Below, piece after piece: positions 58,433 to 64,000 of a DNA stretch of 64,000 nucleotides. Position 1 is the stretch's first letter, and every line of letters begins with the position of its first letter. Below the pieces are notes generated by a model. That model did not search any database. It was not told where the DNA came from and saw only the letters and a program-made list of their open reading frames with translations. The stretch is from Sepiola atlantica (Eukaryota; Mollusca; Cephalopoda; Sepiida; Sepiolidae), in the NCBI GenBank assembly GCA_963556195.1, contig OY744521.1:129347288-129411287 (forward strand), given 5' to 3'. A program made the position numbers and the translations under genes.

Positions 58433-58512
58433 TTTAATACTTACTGACATCGATGTTTCATGCCAACGCAATCTTCAGTGTAGGAACTAATTCTCAATTG
58501 TCGGTGGGCGCT
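58433..58512 (-). mobile_element. SINE tail, copy 3, truncated
   Basis: CATCGATGTTTCATGC, then AACGCAATCTTCAGTGTAGG repeats the tail of copy 2; the tRNA head is missing beyond the GGTGGGCGC junction. Confidence 0.8.
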
Positions 58513-58523
58513 ATTATATATAT

Positions 58524-58594
58524 ATAATCACTCGTTATTGAGCACTTTTGAAAAATATTGGTTTGTGTTCATTTTATTAATATATTTGAACTTG

Positions 58595-58668
<74 letters not shown>

Positions 58669-58734
58669 CAAGTTCAAATATATTAATAAAATAACCACAA
58701 ACCAATAATTTTCAAAAGTGCTCAATAACGAGTG

Positions 58735-58740
<6 letters not shown>
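58524..58740. mobile_element. Palindrome with (TA)n centre
   Basis: 58,524-58,599 pairs with 58,664-58,739 (shared CTCGTTATTGAGCACTTTTG, ATTAATATATTTGAACTTGA). The centre is a TA array, itself self-complementary, so about 215 bp are palindromic. The outer module AGTGCTCAATAAC links it to the hammerhead foldback family. A further TA array follows at 58,741-58,797. Confidence 0.9.
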
Positions 58741-58799
<59 letters not shown>

Positions 58800-58801
<2 letters not shown>

Positions 58802-59425
58802 CCCTTATTTCGTCTCTCTATAAGGTAAACAGTTTTAGAATAGCTTAATATGCATTTAAAAAAAAAAATAATAAAAACCCAACATTTTCAAACTTTGGCA
58901 GAGCAACTATTCTATTGAAGGGAAACTCCAAAATAGCACACGTGCACACATATATCACTGGCTTGCACTTGTAAAGTAATCACTTGTCTGGTTGAGGGAC
59001 TGGTTCCTATTTTTGACAAAGTATTATCTATCTGTAGAGGTTGTCCACAATGTTCTGGGCACTTTTTTATCGAATCAACGGGAGATTCTATTTATAACAA
59101 ATTGACGGGTTCTCTTCATAAAAATTCGGTCTTCTATTTTATTATTTCTGCGCTCATTGTTAAAATAATCGAGATCACATTCGAAAAAAAAAAACATTGA
59201 AAATTATCAAATTTCCGTTTACTTTTTCTCATACACGGGAAAACTAAATTGTTGTTTTTCCCTCGACCGGAAGTTTTTTTTTATTCCAACCGGAAGCAAA
59301 ATTTCGTTTTCTTTTTAAAACCTCTCATTCCATCGTTAGATTTGTCCTCGAATCTCAGTGGGAGGATGTTTTTTGTCAATCGATCAGTCGCGCGTTCCTT
59401 TACGTTGCAGTTTGAAATAACCTAG
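58800..59425. other. AT-rich non-coding DNA
   Basis: Nothing supported. Confidence 0.5.
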
Positions 59426-59429
59426 CTAA

Positions 59430-59880
59430 TAGCACAGATTAAATAGACGCATCTCATTTTAGATGCGTCCAAGCATTTCAATAACCGTCAAACGTGTTCT
59501 CATGCTTCAGTAGAAAGAGTATTTCTGTTGCTCTGTCATGCTTCAGTTGAAACAGCATCTTCCTTGTTTCCGTTAGTCTGTCATGCTTCAGATCAAAGAG
59601 CATTTATGTTGGTCTGTAATGCCTCAGTTTAAAGAGCAGCATTTCAGTTGGCTTGTAACGCCTCAGTTTAAAGAGCATTCTAGTTGGTCTGTTATACTTC
59701 AGTTTAAAGAGCATTTCTGTTGGTCTGTCACGCTTAAGTTTAAACAGCATTTTCATTAGTCTGTCTTGCTTCAGTTCAATGGGCATTTCCACTGTTCTAC
59801 CATGCTTTAGTTTAAAAAGAATTTCCACCAAAGTATCATGCAGTTTCCTTGTTAAACGCGTTAATTGAATAGTCATATCT
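59430..59880 (+). repeat. Satellite family array: ~40-bp TGTCATGCTTCAG units
   Basis: TAGACGCATCTCATTTTAGA opens the array (a GACGCATCT/AGATGCGTC hairpin), then about ten units of GTCTGTCATGCTTCAGTTTA, then AAGAGCATTTCTGTTG. The left border equals that of the 30.8-kb array, so these are two instances of one structured repeat. Confidence 0.75.
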
Positions 59881-60164
59881 AGTCAATATTAGTTCTTGTT
59901 TTGTCCTTTCAAGTTACTCTTCCGTTTTCTACTGATTTCAAGAATAGAATCGCTTCTGAAAGGTTCTATCCTCATTAAAAACGACGCAGTAAATCGATTC
60001 AAATGGTTTTAGGAATTCTGAAAAATAAACCGAAAACCTTTTTTTAGGATTCAATTTCCGAGGCTAAAATGATTTTTTCAAATCTTATAAAAAAATGAAT
60101 AAAAAAGAACAATAATAGACGAAATAAGGCCGGACATTTTTAAGTTGTGTCCAGAAAATTATAT

Positions 60165-60480
60165 TTTAAATTTAAGCGTGACCGACCGTTAAATAAAAGG
60201 ACAGAGCCACTTATAGAAATTCGTGGACGCAGATAAAAATAATGTGTTCAGCGATACAAATAATGTGTTTAACGATAAAAATAATGTGTTTAACGATAAA
60301 AATAATGTATTCAGCGATACAAATAATGTGTTTAACGATAAAAATAATGTGTTCAGCGATACAAATAATGTGTTTAACGATAAAAATGCAATTTCTAACT
60401 TAAGCATGACAAAGCAATAACGGACAAAATGCAATTTGAAAATGAAGCGTGACAAACCGAAAGACACAAAAACAAAACGA
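60165..60480 (-). repeat. Satellite relics with nested 21-bp minisatellite
   Basis: AAGCGTGACCGACCG and GGACAGAGCC flank seven 21-bp units (60,236-60,385) alternating AATAATGTGTTCAGCGATAC and AATAATGTGTTTAACGATAA. 21 bp keeps frame, giving (NNVFSDT)/(NNVFNDK) and the opposite-strand (LSLNTLF) peptides as artefacts. The flanks are reverse-strand members of the CACGCTTAAG family. Confidence 0.8.
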
Positions 60481-60669
60481 CTGCCGGACAAAGCCACGAA
60501 CTCCTTATCCTCCTTAAAATCCCTTCCCCTTTCTATGTTCTTTCTCCTCATCCTCTTCCTCCTCACTGATTTCATTAAAACTCATTGTTCAGCGATAAAA
60601 ATGATATTAGAAAATTGTGACCGACGCTCTCGTAAGGATGCACGGTCGCATCTGAAAAATGAAGCCCAT

Positions 60670-61200
60670 AAAAATAGCGATATTGATGGCAGCCAGAAAA
60701 CTATCGCCTTTTGGAAGAATATATAGCATCCTCCCAAATGGCTGGAAAGGTAGGTCGTACCTTGTAACTCTTGAAAATCGACGTTTGAAATCCTTTTTCA
60801 TCTTGTATATGAAATAGAGTCAGTTTCCCTCTTACGTGTTACTAGAATAGCTTCAATAACAAAAGAAAGATAAACTATGCTTTGTCCGTGATTTAGGGCA
60901 ATTATTAGTAAGTGTAAAAAAATTCACTCGATCTTACTGATTTTAATATTTAGTCGTAATCAATATTTCTCGTTCTCATAATTACAGAAAGGGGGAGGTG
61001 AAATTACTTCCTATTTAATATGTACTCTTATTCTCAATTTTTCACCAGGAAAAACATTTAATAAGACACAGTTTCTGAAATCACCGGTTAATTATTTTTT
61101 TATATTAGTTTAGTAATACTGTAATTATTTCCCTTCTTTTATTAGATGCTTTTCTTTATATAAATTATTCATGATTATTATCCTTAGATCACAAAAGTCA
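60670..61200. other. Non-coding DNA
   Basis: No supported gene. Confidence 0.5.
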
Positions 61201-61204
61201 ACTT

Positions 61205-61535
61205 GAATACTATTTATTAGTATTTGTATTCACTAGGAGTTATCACACAAGTTATCGTCAGTGATTGTTCACCGAGTAAAAGCCAGTGGTGTTCCCCGGA
61301 GTCTGAGTGACAAAAAAGCCTCCCCAGATTTCCAGTACTATCCACCTCTTTTCGATAACCACCGCAAATGACTTTGCGGTATCGAAACAGCCGACTACCA
61401 TTGGTCTTCTCTGAGATTTAGATAGAACCAAGCTTTTCCAAGGCCCTAGTACTCTCCGCACTCTTCCAGTGGAGGTCTGGTTAGTGCTCTACCTCCTTGG
61501 TCTTTTCATTCTCCTTGACCTTTCACGACAAAATT
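61205..61535 (-). mobile_element. R4/Dong-type LINE 3' tail
   Basis: CACTAGGAGTTATCACACAA and GTGGTGTTCCCCGGAGTCTG match the 3' untranslated region at 43,385-43,660; the tail again holds a tandem dimer (61,260 and 61,395). Confidence 0.75.
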
Positions 61536-61547
61536 ATTATCATTATT

Positions 61548-62920
61548 TGAACTCACTAGGAGTTCTCACACAAGTCATCATTAGTGATTGCTTACTGATA
61601 ATCACCAGTGGTGTTCCCTGGAGTCTGAGCGACAAAGGTCTCTCCAGATTTCCAGTACTTTCCACCTCTTTCGATAATTATTGCAAATGACTTCATGTTA
61701 TCACAACAGACGCTTACCATCTATTTTTCGCTGGCAACGAGATTTGGCTTCTCTGGGATTTGGATGGCAATAAACCTCCACAAGGTTCCAGTCCTCTCCG
61801 CACTCTTCCAATGGAGGTCTGGTTAGTGTTCTCCCTCCTAGGTCTTTCCATCTTTCTTGATCCTTCACGACTATTTTGTGTGGTGTCAGCCGAGACTGGT
61901 TCCATCACTTTAGATTATGAAATTTCTTGCATTTTCTGTTCCTTGGTTTCATGTGGTGGTGTTCTTGCTGTGTTTTGTTTTCTTTTTATTGCAACTTCCA
62001 GGCGATTGGGTAGCATTCGTAGTTTATGTCGGTTAGTTTTCGCATTCAAGGATTTTCCTTAAGATTTCAGCTGTTGTCATCATTGCCGTCCCTTTTATGG
62101 GTTGAGTCTTCCCTTTGATTCCAATTTTTCCAAGTTCTTTTTCCAGTTTTTTTCGGGATTATTTTTAGTGTTTTTATTGGCATTATATTGACCTCCTTCA
62201 TTCTCCATATCCCTTTCCATTCTCTGCAAGTTCCGTGTATTTGCTTCGTTTTTCTCTTCCCTTAAGTTTCATATTGTGATCTACTGGTACAGAAAAATCT
62301 TCGGTTTGGCAGCATTTTTCCTTTTTGTCGATTATTATGACACCCGGTCCCCTTGCTTGTATGTGTTCATCTGTTTGCACCTCCATATCCCAGATTATTT
62401 TTAAATGTTTTTCCTTTTCCAGTACTGTCTCTGGTTTATGTTTGTATCATTTGTCCGCGTGTTCGAAATGCAATAGTTTTCATAGTTCTCAGTGCACTGC
62501 TTTCCCTAGACATATATGTTCTTGTATTCTATTTGGGCTAGTTTGATGCATTCACTTATTATGTGATGTACTGTTTCGTCTCTTTGTCAATACAATCTGC
62601 ATTTACTGTATTCCTTGGTTTTATCTATTTTAGCTTTAATGTAGTTAGTCCTAATCGCATTGTCATGTGCAGCTGTCAGTAGAGCTTCAGTTTTTCTGTT
62701 CAGATGAACTTTTCTTAGCCATGTCCAGGAATTTTTGTTGGTCTCTTCTCTGGTCATTCTTATGAAACGTCCATGTAGCTATTTTTATTCCAACTTTTCT
62801 TTTCTTGTCTTTTTGTTTCTGATTTCTGTGCTTCCCGGGTTGTTCAACGGGACGTTGTCTCTTGCTGCGGTGATCAGCCTTTCTGTGTTCTGGGTTATGT
62901 ATTTCTCCAGCTTTTTTACA
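61548..62920 (-). mobile_element. R4/Dong-type LINE, 3' half, 5'-truncated at a (TTC)n array
   Basis: 3' untranslated region 61,548-61,990, endonuclease 62,000-62,390 and finger/linker to 62,920. The endonuclease frame reads IIIDKKEKCCQTEDFSVPVD, with the catalytic Pro-Asp changed to Pro-Gly (GPGVIII). The finger has lost one Cys. It ends where the GAA/TTC array begins. The 3' border is an interrupted ATTATTATCATTATT. Confidence 0.8.
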
Positions 62921-62999
62921 TGTCTTCTTCTTCTTCTTCTTCTTCTTCTTCTTCTTCTTCTTCTTCTTCTTCTTCTTCTTCTTCTTCTTCTTCTTCTTC
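62921..62999. repeat. (TTC)n array
   Basis: About 26 TTC units at the truncated 5' end of the LINE, then ATTATCATTATC. Confidence 0.97.
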
Positions 63000-63370
63000 A
63001 TTATCATTATCAACATCATCGGTACTCGTCATTGTCCGGGTACGAGTGTGGGATAGCATTATATGTAACATCGTATTCAGGAGAGTTTACTTTAACAGCA
63101 TCCTTTATGTTGCCAGCTAGATATCTTACCCACTGATCTATTCAGATATATGTTAATACTCTGAACCAATCGCTTATAAATATTTTACTTTCATTGTGTA
63201 ACATGTTAAAAAGTACCATTAGCTCATTTAAAGGCCAGTTAGAGACGTAGAACTACATCCATTATGTTCACCAGCAAATTGTACATGTGAATACACTTAT
63301 ATTTAATGTACACTCCCTAGTATGTCTTCGTTTTTAGGAACAGACATGCACGCAAACAGAGAAGTGTTCT
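63000..63370. other. Non-coding DNA
   Basis: Nothing supported. Confidence 0.5.
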
Positions 63371-63371
63371 T

Positions 63372-63374
<3 letters not shown>

Positions 63375-63437
<63 letters not shown>
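63375..63437. repeat. (TA)n microsatellite
   Basis: A TA array. Confidence 0.95.
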
Positions 63438-63440
<3 letters not shown>

Positions 63441-63506
63441 AAATAATATTCCAACCTGATAGAAAGTGAAAAAAAAAATTATTTATATATTTATCACATT
63501 TCGTCT

Positions 63507-63579
63507 TTGTTTCAAGACTTCCTTAAGATGATTGATTATTTCTTCAAATCAATCAACTCGAGGAAGTCTTGAAATAAAA
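63507..63579. repeat. 32-bp-arm hairpin
   Basis: TTTCAAGACTTCCTTAAGAT with GATTGATT pairs with AATCAATC, AACTCGAGGAAGTCTTGAAA around a 9-nt loop. It is followed by a short TA array, as for the larger foldbacks. Confidence 0.9.
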
Positions 63580-63591
63580 TGGAAACGTTGA

Positions 63592-63595
<4 letters not shown>

Positions 63596-63627
<32 letters not shown>

Positions 63628-63681
63628 TATATAGAGAGCAATAAAGAAAGAGATAGAAGGAGAGAGAGAGAGCGAGAGATG

Positions 63682-63714
<33 letters not shown>
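63596..63714. repeat. (TA)n, then (GA)n arrays
   Basis: TA at 63,596-63,625 and interrupted GA at 63,658-63,714. Confidence 0.9.
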
Positions 63715-63715
<1 letters not shown>

Positions 63716-63835
63716 CGGACAGACAGATGGAGAGACGTCACCTACTTAATATACCAAAATTCTTCCCTGATATTTTCTAATATTAAAACAAGAAAAATAT
63801 ATTCTGTGATTTCATATAATTTTATTTACATTGAG

Positions 63836-63836
<1 letters not shown>

Positions 63837-63896
<60 letters not shown>
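63837..63896. repeat. (TA)n microsatellite
   Basis: A TA array immediately before a LINE tail. Confidence 0.95.
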
Positions 63897-63897
<1 letters not shown>

Positions 63898-64000
63898 CAT
63901 ACACCCACTAGGGGTTTTCACACAAATCAGTATCAGCAGTTGCTCACTGACGATAATCAGTGACGTTCTCTGGAATCTGAGTGACAACAAGTCTCCCCAG
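63897..64000 (-). mobile_element. R4/Dong-type LINE 3' tail, running off the window
   Basis: CACTAGGGGTTTTCACACAA and TCTGAGTGACAACAAGTCTC repeat the LINE 3' end. It abuts a TA rather than a TAA array, and continues beyond the edge. Confidence 0.75.

Noticed and set aside
60189..60575. 128-codon minus frame with LSLNTLF repeats
   Set aside because: It is the 21-bp minisatellite read in a permissive frame.

Overview
This 64 kb window is AT-rich animal nuclear DNA with no convincing host protein-coding gene, rRNA or intact tRNA. It is built almost entirely from decayed transposable elements, foldback (inverted-repeat) elements and microsatellites. The best guess at the source is a mollusc, most likely an octopus-like cephalopod. 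The grounds are the very long TA/TC/CA arrays, SINEs that keep a tRNA-Arg(ACG)-like head (this type is known from octopus), several lineages of Penelope-like elements (PLEs) and a restriction-like-endonuclease LINE in TAA arrays. This is inference; nothing here proves the species.

Layout. 0-7 kb: AT-rich DNA with TA/TC arrays, a G-run tandem repeat (0.9-1.15 kb), a perfect 21-bp hairpin at 3.0 kb and a dispersed repeat at 6.3 kb (second copy at 22.7 kb). 7-14 kb: SINE and LINE scraps, a foldback element carrying a PLE GIY-YIG fragment (8.4-9.9 kb), a second PLE C-terminus with a G-depleted 3' region (9.97-11.1 kb), and a 181-bp near-perfect palindrome at 11.6 kb. 14-26 kb: microsatellites, a mariner-type MITE (18.3 kb), a foldback element (18.8-19.2 kb), a PLE reverse transcriptase relic (19.6-20.5 kb) and another foldback (25.8-26.35 kb). 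29-33 kb: LINE relics, a foldback (29.8-30.3 kb) and a 73-bp higher-order satellite (30.9-31.7 kb). 35.3-37.86 kb: two ~0.8-kb inverted arms of 35-bp minisatellite. 38.8-46.5 kb: a cluster of same-orientation copies of one R4/Dong-type LINE, the longest (43.38-46.48 kb) lying between two TAA arrays. 49.05-50.87 kb: an intron-containing, frameshifted transposase-like pseudogene. 51.3-57.9 kb: two PLE relics, an internally deleted mariner with both inverted repeats, and a 2-kb foldback with SINEs. 58-64 kb: more SINEs, satellite relics and three more R4/Dong-type LINE tails.

Most notable observation. The terminal module of the foldback family at 11.6 kb and at 54.6/56.5 kb satisfies the full layout of a type I hammerhead ribozyme: CTGAAGA, stem II, GAAA/GACA, a short stem III, TA cleavage position and a closing stem I. 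No single copy is intact; each carries one to a few core changes. Hammerheads are known in the terminal repeats of Penelope-like retroelements, so these foldbacks are probably PLE-derived.

How the parts relate. PLEs, mariner and the foldbacks sit next to or inside TA arrays, and the R4/Dong LINE in TAA arrays, so microsatellites appear to act as landing sites. At least a dozen inverted repeats (20 to 800 bp arms) would fold into long double-stranded RNA if transcribed, which matters in an animal group known for extensive A-to-I editing.
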